From contig CAJWMX010000130.1 in NCBI GenBank assembly GCA_913043805.1, positions 1 to 7,523 on the forward strand: a stretch of 7,523 nt of DNA. The letters are read 5' to 3'. Below are positions 1 through 6,444 of the stretch, one piece after another. Under the pieces are notes generated by a model, which had not been told where the DNA came from, did not search any database, and worked only from the letters and a program-made list of their open reading frames with translations. The position numbers and the translations under genes were made by a program. How positions within the stretch are numbered: position 1 is the first letter of the stretch; the number at the start of each line of letters is the position of its first letter. Origin of the DNA: an uncultured Acidobacteriota bacterium. Its GTDB lineage: Bacteria > Acidobacteriota > Vicinamibacteria > Vicinamibacterales > UBA8438.

Positions 1-105
1 AAGGTTGGGCCAAACCACAGGAGGGACGCAGCAGCCTCAGGCAGACGGCATCTGAGCCCGGAGCCCGCTGCTGTTGCCTTTGCGCAGCATGTGAGGGAGG
101 GGGGG
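1..105. other. Non-coding stretch downstream of the flavoprotein gene
   Basis: No convincing gene is visible here. The plus-strand frame starting at base 1 stays open into the flavoprotein gene but only as its antisense shadow. A 17-codon minus-strand reading frame (37-90) has no ribosome binding site. Weak complementary segments exist (CAGCAG near 30 with CTGCTG near 68, CTCAG near 36 with CTGAG near 52), but they are interrupted and carry no T-run, so I do not call a terminator. The right end is very G-rich. Confidence 0.5.
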
Positions 106-113
106 CTAGGGGG
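95..113 (+). other. G-quadruplex-capable G tract overlapping the flavoprotein stop codon
   Basis: The plus strand reads GGGAGGGGGGGCTAGGGGG. It can be parsed as four runs of three G with loops A, G and CTA, which fits the common G3N1-7 quadruplex pattern. It lies on the template strand of the flavoprotein gene and includes its TAG stop (CTA on the plus strand). Whether it folds or acts in transcription ending is inference; a G-rich genome produces such tracts by chance. Confidence 0.3.
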
Positions 114-1377
114 CCGACGTCCGGCCGTTCCCGTTGGCCGGCGCGCCGTTGAGATAGCTCGCCAGGTGTTCGATCAGGTCGCGGGCGTCGTCTTCGGCGC
201 CGTGGATGAAGGTGGACTTCCGACGACGAAGGACCGGCAGACCGATCGCGTACAGCCCGGGGGCATCGACCACCCCGCCGTCGTGGCGAAGGTGCCCCTT
301 GCGGTCCAGCACCGGCACGTCGAGCCAGGAGTAGTCGGGCCTGAAGCCGGTCGCCCAGATGATCGAGCGGAGCTCGCCGCTGTTCAGGTCCAGATCCAGA
401 CGATGCGACTCTGGTACCCGGGTCGCCTCGAAGCGTTCCGGGGGGGCGCACTCTACTGGCGGTTCGGTATGGTCCGCCCACTCGTCGAACGTATCGAGCA
501 GCCGGTTCATCTTGAGATCCGCCAGCGCGAACTGGTTGAGTAGCCCACCAGAGAAGAGCGCGCGACCATCTCGCACGGCCGCCCACCGACCGACCAGCTC
601 AACGCCGGTGTCGGTCAACACGTTGAGGTCGAGCGTCGCGTGGCTCGGCGTGCCCGCCAGCTGGGGTGACGGCAGCTTGCGGGCGCGAGTTAGGTCGTCG
701 ATCTCGTTGTAGCGCTCGTCCCACACCCCGGAGGCGTCCATCCACCAGAGCACGTCTCGACCCCGGTAGGTGCGGGGCAGGCGAACGTGCTCTCCCACCG
801 AGAGCGTGACCGGGCGGCCCGAACGGTGGATCTCGTCAGCCAGTTGCACGCCGGTGGCCGAGGCCCCGACCACCAGCACCCCGCCTTCGGGGAGCTGCGC
901 CGGCGACCGGTAGTCCATCGGGGTGACGCACGTGATTGCCGCCGGCACCGCGTCGTGGAATGCAGGCACCGTCGGCAGGTTGCAGGCGCCGCTGGCCAGG
1001 ATGAGACTGCGGCACCGGAGGTCGCCGGTGTCGGTCTCGACGTGATAGCCGTCGTCGGTGGGCCGCACCGACGTCACCCTTGTGTGGGTACGCACGGGGG
1101 CCGAGCTCGCCGTCGCGTAGTCGGCGATGAACTCGACCACTTCCGCGCTGGTCATGAACCCGTCGGGGTCGGCACCCTGGTACTCCCGCCCCGGCAGCCG
1201 CGTCTGCCAGTTGGGTGTCAGCAGGCGCATGGAGTCCCAGCGCTCGCGACGCCACGAGTTGGCGACCTCACCACGTTCGAGAACGACGTGGTCGATCGAT
1301 CGCTCACTCAGGCATCGGCTGGCCGCCAGACCGGCATGCCCGGCGCCGACGATGACGGTGGTGACCTGCTGGCTCAC
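106..1377 (-). CDS. FAD/NAD(P)-binding flavoprotein, FMO/CzcO-like oxidoreductase
   Basis: The 423-residue product is a soluble flavoprotein with two dinucleotide-binding folds. The N-terminal FAD site is GAGHAG at residues 11-16, followed at 31-45 by an acidic strand end and the SWRRERWDS segment typical of flavin monooxygenase-like proteins. A second NAD(P)H fold has GASATG at 171-176, and the C-terminal FAD contact ATGFRPD is at 342-348. This matches the COG2072 (CzcO-like) family. The fingerprint FxGxxxHxxx(Y/F) of true FMOs and Baeyer-Villiger enzymes is not found; the region before the second fold reads CVTPMDYRSPAQ (150-161). The substrate is therefore unknown. The start is GTG at 1377, only 8 bp after the osmC stop, with a weak ribosome site, suggesting translational coupling. 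The C-terminal tail (about 409-423) is low-complexity. Confidence 0.85.
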   Translation of the reverse strand: MSQQVTTVIVGAGHAGLAASRCLSERSIDHVVLERGEVANSWRRERWDSMRLLTPNWQTRLPGREYQGADPDGFMTSAEVVEFIADYATASSAPVRTHTRVTSVRPTDDGYHVETDTGDLRCRSLILASGACNLPTVPAFHDAVPAAITCVTPMDYRSPAQLPEGGVLVVGASATGVQLADEIHRSGRPVTLSVGEHVRLPRTYRGRDVLWWMDASGVWDERYNEIDDLTRARKLPSPQLAGTPSHATLDLNVLTDTGVELVGRWAAVRDGRALFSGGLLNQFALADLKMNRLLDTFDEWADHTEPPVECAPPERFEATRVPESHRLDLDLNSGELRSIIWATGFRPDYSWLDVPVLDRKGHLRHDGGVVDAPGLYAIGLPVLRRRKSTFIHGAEDDARDLIEHLASYLNGAPANGNGRTSAP

Positions 1378-1385
1378 GCCTGGGA

Positions 1386-1946
1386 TCAGGCCTTGTTGAC
1401 GGCGACCGAGACGTTTGTCGGGTTGGTGACCACGTCATAGACCGCCGACCGCTTTTGCGACTGCGCCACCAGGGCCTCGATATCGGCTTCCGAGGCATCG
1501 GCGTCGATGTTGAACGTCACCTTGATATCGTCGTAGCCGTTGCGGATGTCGCTATCCATCCCCAGGATGCCCTGGATGTCCATGGACCCGGTGAGCTCCG
1601 ATTCGACCGAGCGGAGCTGGATGTTCCGGTTCTGGGCCACCGACGCCACGCCGGCCGTCAGGCAACTGGCCAGCCCTACGAGGATGTACTCGATCGGGGT
1701 GACGCCCTGGTCTTCGGCGGCGAAGATCTCGGGATGGTCGGCGTCGAAGCTGAACTCGGTCTTGTGCTGCTGCTCCTCGCCCAGACCGTGGAAACCCTGG
1801 ATGTTCGTCTTGCTATAGGTGCCGTTCTGCCACTTGCAGGAGGCTCGCCAGTTGAATTTCGTGGCCGCGGGGGCGTCCTTCAGCGCCTCACGCGCGTCGA
1901 GCAGGGCCTGTACGTTGACACCATTGTTGACCGTGGTCTCGGACAT
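1386..1946 (-). CDS. OsmC-like protein lacking the second redox cysteine
   Basis: The 186-residue product matches the OsmC/Ohr fold. The central helix carries TPIEYILVGLASC (83-95), which places Cys95 where the family's peroxidatic cysteine lies. Classical OsmC/Ohr proteins have a second cysteine in a CPV-like segment; here that segment reads RSAVYD (166-171), so the disulfide mechanism cannot be the usual one. Another cysteine, Cys37, lies in the N-terminal part. An in-frame start 33 codons upstream is possible, but ATG at 1946 is preferred because a strong GAGGAGAG ribosome site precedes it and the family begins near here. The gene is divergent from metX and is followed after 8 bp by the flavoprotein gene. 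A possible -10 box (TATGCT on the minus strand, 2003-2008) has no good -35. Organic peroxide defence is the family role, but for this one-cysteine type it is only a guess. Confidence 0.9.
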   Translation of the reverse strand: MSETTVNNGVNVQALLDAREALKDAPAATKFNWRASCKWQNGTYSKTNIQGFHGLGEEQQHKTEFSFDADHPEIFAAEDQGVTPIEYILVGLASCLTAGVASVAQNRNIQLRSVESELTGSMDIQGILGMDSDIRNGYDDIKVTFNIDADASEADIEALVAQSQKRSAVYDVVTNPTNVSVAVNKA

Positions 1947-2033
1947 CGGTTCTCTCCTCGTTCCCTGATAGGCGAAGCAAACGGCCGCCGAAGCAAGCCG
2001 ACAGCATACATCGAGACGCCGGTGCCGGCGATC

Positions 2034-2045
2034 TTGTGTACACAA
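2034..2045. promoter_or_regulatory. Perfect 12-bp palindrome in the osmC/metX divergent promoter, candidate operator
   Basis: TTGTGTACACAA is identical to its own reverse complement. It is nested in a second inverted repeat, GATCTT (2030-2035) with AAGATC (2048-2053), and sits next to a GC-rich inverted repeat CGCCGG-TG-CCGGCG (2017-2030). The site lies just upstream of the proposed metX -10 box, in the -35/-10 spacer, where a bound dimeric repressor would block polymerase; it is also upstream of a possible osmC promoter. The regulator is unknown. That it is an operator is inference from symmetry and position. Confidence 0.5.
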
Positions 2046-2046
2046 T

Positions 2047-2060
2047 TAAGATCCCCACGA
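2047..2060 (+). promoter_or_regulatory. Likely metX -10 box with leaderless transcription start
   Basis: TAAGAT at 2047-2052 fits the TANNNT -10 pattern common in high-GC Gram-positive bacteria. Seven bases separate it from the A of the metX ATG at 2060, so transcription would begin at or next to the start codon. This agrees with the lack of a Shine-Dalgarno sequence before that ATG. No good -35 hexamer is seen at the proper distance. The call rests on spacing and motif only. Confidence 0.45.
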
Positions 2061-3259
2061 TGACAAGCTCGGTGAGCGGGCCTGCGCCCGGTTCGGTCGG
2101 GGTCGTCGAGACCCGGTATATGGAGCTCCCGGACGGCGTGCGTCTCGACTCCGGCGCGAAGATCGCGCCCCTCAGGGTGGCCTACGAGACCTACGGCACC
2201 CTGTCGGAGGCCCGCGACAACGTCATCCTCGTGTGTCATGCGCTCAGCGGCGACGCCCATGCCGCGGGAGAGGCTGTGGACCCCGTCTCTGAAAGCACGC
2301 GGGATGGTTTCCGGGCCGAGGAGCGCGACGGAGCCGCCGGGCGAGGTCTCGGCTGGTGGGACGGGATGATCGGGCCTGGCAAGGCGTTCGACACCGACCG
2401 CTTCTTCGTGGTCAGCTCGAACCTGCTGGGGGGCTGCCGCGGCACTACCGGACCCGGGTCGGCCAATTCGGCGACCGGCCGTCCGTTTGGCGCCGATTTC
2501 CCCGTGATCACGGTGGGTGACATGGTCGAGGTCCAGCGCGCCATGCTCGACGCCCTGGGGATTCGCCGTCTCGCGGCGGTCGCCGGTGGCTCGCTCGGAG
2601 GCATGCAGGCGCTCGAGTGGGCCGTCCGGCATCCCGAGGACGTGGATGCGATCATCCCGATCGCCAGCACGCATGCGCTCGAGCCGCAGGGGGTGGCCTG
2701 GAACGCGATCGCGCGCAACGCCATCACCAGCGACCCCGCCTGGCAGGGCGGCCACTACTACGGCACCGGCCAGCAGCCCGATGGCGGGATGGGCATCGCC
2801 CGGATGGTGGGTCACATCACCTACCTGTCGGCCGACTCGATGCATCAGAAGTTCGGGCGCCGGCTGCAGGACACTGAAGACGTGTCATTCGAGTTGACCC
2901 GGGCCGACTTCGAGGTCGAGAGCTACCTGCGGCATCAGGCCGGCAGCTTCGTGAAGCGGTTCGACGCCAATACCTACTTGTATCTGTCCCGGGCATTGAC
3001 CTACTTCGATCTCGCCCGGCAGCACGGGGACGGCAGTCTCGACCGTGCTGTCGCCGGTCTCTCGGCCCGGACGCTGCTGATCGCATTCAGCTCTGACTGG
3101 CTGTATCCGCCATCCGGATCCGAGCAGCTGGCCAACGCGCTGACTGCCCACGGGCGGTCGGTCGAGCTGCACGTCATCGACGCGCCATACGGCCACGACT
3201 GTTTCTTGCTCGAAGAGGCCCGGCAGACGCCAATGATCCGGGCCTTTCTCGGCTGCTGA
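2060..3259 (+). CDS. metX: Homoserine O-acetyltransferase
   Basis: The 399-residue product transfers an acyl group, normally acetyl from acetyl-CoA, to homoserine, the committed step of methionine synthesis in the cytoplasm. It is an alpha/beta-hydrolase of the MetX family: the nucleophile elbow GGSLGG is at 176-181 (Ser178), Asp346 lies in the SSDWLYP segment and His379 in PYGHDCF, giving the expected triad. Family segments NLLGGCRGTTGPGS (121-134) and GWWDGMIGPGKAFD (98-111) are intact. Between HALSGDAHAAG and GWWDG there is a charged stretch (about 71-97) that looks longer than in many MetX proteins. A GTG start at 2036 is possible but lies inside the palindrome and lacks a ribosome site; ATG 2060 is preferred. 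Use of acetyl rather than succinyl is inferred from the metY neighbour. Confidence 0.93.
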   Translation: MTSSVSGPAPGSVGVVETRYMELPDGVRLDSGAKIAPLRVAYETYGTLSEARDNVILVCHALSGDAHAAGEAVDPVSESTRDGFRAEERDGAAGRGLGWWDGMIGPGKAFDTDRFFVVSSNLLGGCRGTTGPGSANSATGRPFGADFPVITVGDMVEVQRAMLDALGIRRLAAVAGGSLGGMQALEWAVRHPEDVDAIIPIASTHALEPQGVAWNAIARNAITSDPAWQGGHYYGTGQQPDGGMGIARMVGHITYLSADSMHQKFGRRLQDTEDVSFELTRADFEVESYLRHQAGSFVKRFDANTYLYLSRALTYFDLARQHGDGSLDRAVAGLSARTLLIAFSSDWLYPPSGSEQLANALTAHGRSVELHVIDAPYGHDCFLLEEARQTPMIRAFLGC

Positions 3260-3274
3260 CCAGGAGTCATCCAG

Positions 3275-4606
3275 ATGGAAGAGTCTCGCGCGTTCGGGTT
3301 CGGTACCCGCCAGGTGCATGCCGGACAGCGGCCCGATCCGAATACCGGTGCCCGGGCGGTGCCGATCTACCAGACCACGAGCTACGTGTTCGAGGATCCC
3401 GAGTCCGCGGCCGCCTATTTCAACCTGCAGGAGTACGGCAACACCTACTCCCGCATCATGAACCCCACTGTCGCGGTCTTCGAAGAGCGGATGGCCAATC
3501 TCGAAGGCGGATGCGGCGCGGTGGCGTTTGCCAGCGGGATCGCGGGGCAGGCGGCGGCGCTCTTCACGCTGCTCCAGCCGGGCGACCACGTCGTCGCCTC
3601 GTCGGCGCTCTACGGCGGGTCGGTCAACCAGTTGAAGCACTACCTGCAGAAGCTGTCGGTCGGGCTGACCTGGGTCGACCCCGACGACCCGGACAACTGG
3701 CGCGGGGCGGTCCAGGACAATACCAAGGCGTTCTACGGGGAGACCATCGGCAACCCCGGCGGCAACGTCCTCGACATCGAAACGGTCGCCGGCATTGCCC
3801 ACGAGCACGGGGCGCCACTGCTGGTCGACAACACCTTCGCCACGCCCCATCTCTGCCGCCCGATCGAGTGGGGGGCCGACATCGTGCTGCACTCGGCCAC
3901 CAAGTTCATCGGAGGACACGGGACCAGCATCGGCGGCGTGGTCGTGGAGTCGGGCGAGTTCAACTGGTCGAACGGTCGGTTTCCGGTCATCGCCGACCCG
4001 TCGCCGGCGTATCACGGACTGCAGTTTCATGAGACGTTCGGCACCTACGGCTACTTGATGAAGCTTCGGGCCGAGACGCTGCGCGACCTCGGGGCGGCCA
4101 TGAGTCCGTTCAACGCCTTCCTCTTCCTCCAGGGGCTCGAGACGCTGTCGCTTCGCATGGACCGGCATGTCGGGAATGCGCGCGCGGTCGCCTCGTTCCT
4201 CGCAGGGCACGACGACGCGTCCAACATCACCTACCCCGGGCTGGAGGGGAGCCGCTATCAGCCACTGGTGGAGAAGTACCTGCCCGGAGGTTCCGGCGCG
4301 GTCTTCTCCTTCGACCTGGCTGGCGGCCGCGAGGCGGGCCAGGCGTTCATCCGCGGTGTCACGCTCTGGTCGCATCTGGCGAACGTGGGCGATGCCAAGA
4401 GCCTCATCATCCACCCGGCCAGCACCACCCACCGGCAGCTCAGCGACGACGAGCTGCAGGCCGCCGGGGTCGGTCCCGGGACCATCCGCCTGTCGGTCGG
4501 CATCGAGGATGCGGACGACCTGATCTGGGACCTGGAGCAGGGGTTCGCCGTCGTGGCCGCGGCGCCCGCCTCCGGGGAGAAGCCTCCCCTGGTGTGTGAG
4601 ATATGA
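3275..4606 (+). CDS. metY: O-acetylhomoserine sulfhydrylase (aminocarboxypropyltransferase)
   Basis: The 443-residue product is a PLP enzyme of the Cys/Met metabolism family. It replaces the acetate of O-acetylhomoserine with sulfide to give homocysteine, using the product of metX. Visible landmarks in order: N-terminal TRQVHAGQRPD (11-21), YSRIMNPT (58-65) with phosphate-binding Tyr/Arg, SGIAGQAAA (88-96), Asp185 in LLVDNTFATP that pairs with the pyridine nitrogen, the Schiff-base Lys210 in HSATKFIGGHG, HPASTTHRQL (380-389) and the carboxylate-binding Arg405 in TIRLSVGIE. Length and the roughly 50-residue segment between 220 and 270 fit the longer MetY branch rather than MetB/MetC. ATG 3275 follows metX by 15 bp with CAGGAG as ribosome site. 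The 3' end overlaps the next gene by 4 bp. The last 15 residues or so are a nonconserved-looking tail. Confidence 0.94.
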   Translation: MEESRAFGFGTRQVHAGQRPDPNTGARAVPIYQTTSYVFEDPESAAAYFNLQEYGNTYSRIMNPTVAVFEERMANLEGGCGAVAFASGIAGQAAALFTLLQPGDHVVASSALYGGSVNQLKHYLQKLSVGLTWVDPDDPDNWRGAVQDNTKAFYGETIGNPGGNVLDIETVAGIAHEHGAPLLVDNTFATPHLCRPIEWGADIVLHSATKFIGGHGTSIGGVVVESGEFNWSNGRFPVIADPSPAYHGLQFHETFGTYGYLMKLRAETLRDLGAAMSPFNAFLFLQGLETLSLRMDRHVGNARAVASFLAGHDDASNITYPGLEGSRYQPLVEKYLPGGSGAVFSFDLAGGREAGQAFIRGVTLWSHLANVGDAKSLIIHPASTTHRQLSDDELQAAGVGPGTIRLSVGIEDADDLIWDLEQGFAVVAAAPASGEKPPLVCEI

Positions 4607-5094
4607 CCGAGACCTTCGATCCGACCCCCTATCAGGACGCAGAGACCATCCAGCGGGTGCTCAACGCGGCGAAGACGATTGCCATCGTCGGGTTGTCGAA
4701 GAAGGAGCTGCGGGCCAGCTATTTCGTCGGTTTCTACCTGCGGCGACACGGCTACACGGTGGTGCCGGTCAACCCTCGCGAGCCGGAGATCCTGGGTCAG
4801 AAGTGCTATCCGACCCTGGGCGACGTGCCGGGACAGATCGACATCGTCAATGTCTTCAGGGCGCCGGACGCGCTGCCCGCGATCGCCCGCGAGGCGGTGG
4901 CGGCGGGCGCCGGCAACCTGTGGTGTCAGTTCGGGGTGGTCAACGAGGAAGGCGCCCGGATCGCCGAGGAGGGGGGCGTGTCAGTGGTGATGGACCGCTG
5001 CATCAAGGTCGAGCACGCCCGCTATGTCGGACGGATGCACTGGCTGGGCTTCAACACCCAGCGCATTACGTCCGTCCGAGGACCTCTTCAGTAG
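4603..5094 (+). CDS. CoA-binding domain protein (YccU family)
   Basis: The 163-residue product is a single Rossmann-like CoA-binding domain of the COG1832/YccU type. The nucleotide-binding strand and turn KTIAIVGLSKK lies at 24-34, the VPVNPRE strand at 54-60, VNVFRAP at 82-88, and the closing WCQFGVVNEEGARIAEE with VVMDRCIKVEH at 107-137. Cys133 in the MDRC segment is a usual family residue; Cys108 occupies a place often held by Met or Leu in the members I recall. No catalytic residues are known for these proteins and their cellular role is unsettled. The ATG overlaps the metY stop as ATGA, so translation is coupled to metY. Since MetX consumes acetyl-CoA and releases CoA, a CoA-sensing or CoA-handling role in methionine synthesis is plausible but is inference. 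Confidence 0.88.
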   Translation: MTETFDPTPYQDAETIQRVLNAAKTIAIVGLSKKELRASYFVGFYLRRHGYTVVPVNPREPEILGQKCYPTLGDVPGQIDIVNVFRAPDALPAIAREAVAAGAGNLWCQFGVVNEEGARIAEEGGVSVVMDRCIKVEHARYVGRMHWLGFNTQRITSVRGPLQ

Positions 5095-5114
5095 GTTTCT
5101 CGCGAGGCGAAACC
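5094..5114. terminator. Hairpin between convergent genes, possible bidirectional terminator
   Basis: GGTTTC (5094-5099) pairs with GAAACC (5109-5114). The nine bases between them can add two GC pairs around a GAG loop with a two-base bulge. The hairpin starts at the last base of the CoA-binding gene stop codon and lies 25 bp beyond the tpx stop, a normal place for a shared terminator. No T-run follows on either strand, so it is not a classical intrinsic terminator. Confidence 0.4.
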
Positions 5115-5138
5115 CTCGCCAAGATACCGGGCCGCGCC

Positions 5139-5642
5139 TCAGGAGTTCGCGGCGGCTTTGGCGGCGTCGTAGTTTGGCTCCTGCACGATCTCCGGCACCT
5201 GCTCGGTGTGGGTGACCTTGCCGTCGCCATTGATTACGACCACCGCGCGCGAGAGCAGGCCCGCCAGGGGACCGTCGGTGATGGTCACGCCGTAGTCATT
5301 CCCGAAACTGTCGTTGCGGAAGACCGAGCAGTTGGTCACGTTCTCGAGGCCTTCGGCCTCGCAGAAACGCCCGTGGGCGAACGGCAGGTCCGCCGAGACA
5401 CACAGCACGACCGTGTTCTGCATGTCGTTCAGGTCTTCGTTGAAGTGCTTGGTCGACGCGGCGCAGATTCCGGTGTCCACGCTGGGGTAGATGTTGAGCA
5501 CGACCGTCTTGCCCGCATAGTCGGACAGGCTGGCCTCGGAGAGGTCGGTCTTCACCAGGGTGAACCCGGGTGCGTCCGAACCGACTGCCGGCAGCGTGCC
5601 GACGGTGTTGATGGCGTTGCCTTTCAGGGTGATCTGAGCCAT
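5139..5642 (-). CDS. tpx: Thiol peroxidase, atypical 2-Cys peroxiredoxin
   Basis: The 167-residue product reduces hydrogen peroxide and organic peroxides in the cytoplasm using thioredoxin. The active site reads SVDTGICAAST (54-64): Cys60 is the peroxidatic cysteine and Thr57 its partner. The resolving Cys94 lies in FAHGRFCEAEGLENV (88-102), and the conserved arginine in SRAVVVI is Arg132. All match the Tpx branch of peroxiredoxins and its usual length of about 165-168. Two further cysteines, Cys81 and Cys105, are present. The open frame extends 18 codons upstream, but ATG 5642 is chosen because AAGAGG precedes it at good distance and MAQITLKGN is the family start. It lies downstream of the torD-like gene, 81 bp away, with its own promoter-like sequence, and converges with the met operon. 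Confidence 0.95.
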   Translation of the reverse strand: MAQITLKGNAINTVGTLPAVGSDAPGFTLVKTDLSEASLSDYAGKTVVLNIYPSVDTGICAASTKHFNEDLNDMQNTVVLCVSADLPFAHGRFCEAEGLENVTNCSVFRNDSFGNDYGVTITDGPLAGLLSRAVVVINGDGKVTHTEQVPEIVQEPNYDAAKAAANS

Positions 5643-5685
5643 TGCGAACCTCTTATCGAGTAAGGAACATCGGAGTAACCGGCCG

Positions 5686-5715
5686 ACTATAGACAATAGG
5701 TCCGCCTCCGTCCAA
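5686..5715 (-). promoter_or_regulatory. Candidate tpx promoter
   Basis: On the minus strand TTGGAC (5710-5715) is followed after 18 bases by TATAGT (5686-5691). The second is one base from the TATAAT consensus; the first keeps only the TTG of TTGACA. Transcription would begin near 5679, leaving a leader of about 37 bases before the tpx ATG. A short CTAT/ATAG inverted repeat overlaps the -10 region. No recognised OxyR or SoxR site is seen. Confidence 0.45.
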
Positions 5716-5723
5716 CCCGTTCG

Positions 5724-6437
5724 TCATGGATCGACGACGCGAGAGGGGGGCGCAGTACCGTCGCGACGCGCGTCCTCGGATGCGCCGCAGAGATGGGCCG
5801 ATGCCTTGAGAGAGCCCAGCGCCAGGCTGGCGACGCCGCGGAAGTAGGCGGTGTAGGCGTGGGTCTGGACGAGTCCGAGGCAGGTCGGTGCCCACCCGAG
5901 CAGGTGACGCTGCAGGAAGGCGCGCTGAGCCTCGAAGCAGCGGTCGAGCTCCGACTCGTCGCTGCGCTGGTCCGCCGCAGTGGCCAGATCTGAGAGGTGG
6001 CCGACGAACGCCAGCTCGAGCGCGAGGTGATCATCAGGCTCCCGGTGGAGGGCCGGGGCCTCGACGCCGAATCGTCCGTAGAGGGCCCGGACCTCGAGCG
6101 TCGACTCCTGGAACGTGAGCCCCGTCTTGCTCCGATGCACCGACTCCCACGGTGGGGCCAGCATCTCGCCAGGCCCGACGAAGAGCCGGTTGAAGTCCCA
6201 CACCAGCTCGTCGTGCCGTTCCGGGTCCCACCGCCGGCAGAAGTCTCCCAGCAGTCGCAGTCCCGCCGCCGTGTCTTCCTCGTCTGACGGAAACGGCCAG
6301 GCCTCGAACAACCGTTCCTCGACCAGCTCGGCCACCCATTCTGGCGCCGGCGGTGCTTGGAAGCTGCTGGCGAGAAACCGATAGGCCAGCCCCTGCCCGG
6401 GCTGAGCCTCCCGCCACGGCGTCCGGTCAGGGGACAT
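5724..6437 (-). CDS. TorD/DmsD-family molybdoenzyme maturation chaperone
   Basis: The 237-residue, cysteine-poor, all-helical-looking product matches the TorD/DmsD/NarJ chaperone family, cytoplasmic proteins that hold the catalytic molybdoenzyme subunit during cofactor insertion and before Tat export. The hallmark FNRLFVGPGEMLAPPWES lies at 82-99 and a second family segment, EPDDHLALELAFVGHL, at 133-148, followed by a terminal helix with HAYTAYF (193-199). The start ATG is 7 bp after the dmsC-like stop, with only a weak GAG as ribosome site, so translation is probably coupled. The charged, proline-containing tail after about 218 looks dispensable. Its partner should be the catalytic subunit encoded to the right of the window. 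TorD and DmsD cannot be told apart here, so no symbol is given. Confidence 0.88.
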   Translation of the reverse strand: MSPDRTPWREAQPGQGLAYRFLASSFQAPPAPEWVAELVEERLFEAWPFPSDEEDTAAGLRLLGDFCRRWDPERHDELVWDFNRLFVGPGEMLAPPWESVHRSKTGLTFQESTLEVRALYGRFGVEAPALHREPDDHLALELAFVGHLSDLATAADQRSDESELDRCFEAQRAFLQRHLLGWAPTCLGLVQTHAYTAYFRGVASLALGSLKASAHLCGASEDARRDGTAPPSRVVDP

Positions 6438-6444
6438 CGGTGGC

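Noticed and set aside
37..90. 17-codon minus-strand reading frame after the flavoprotein gene
   Set aside because: There is no ribosome site and no recognisable feature; such short frames occur by chance.
1947..2045. 33-codon N-terminal extension of the OsmC-like protein
   Set aside because: The ATG at 1946 has a strong GAGGAGAG site; the extension is basic, cysteine-rich and unlike the family, and overlaps the promoter region.
2036..2059. Upstream GTG start adding eight residues to MetX
   Set aside because: It lies inside the palindrome, has no Shine-Dalgarno sequence, and the ATG at 2060 fits a leaderless start.
1947..2059. SAM or other riboswitch upstream of metX
   Set aside because: The intergenic region is only 113 bp, shared with a divergent gene, and I see no multi-helix SAM-type core; a leaderless transcript would exclude one.
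2885..4432. 515-codon open frame antisense to metX and metY
   Set aside because: It is a GC-rich shadow of two clearly conserved genes; its composition is rich in Arg, Gly and Val with no recognisable domain, and no ribosome site was found.
4596..5663. 355-codon plus-strand open frame over the CoA-binding gene and antisense to tpx
   Set aside because: It conflicts with two well-supported genes and its translation resembles no family; long shadow frames are expected at this GC content.
5643..5696. 18-codon N-terminal extension of Tpx
   Set aside because: ATG 5642 has AAGAGG at proper spacing and gives the normal family length; the extension covers the predicted leader and promoter.
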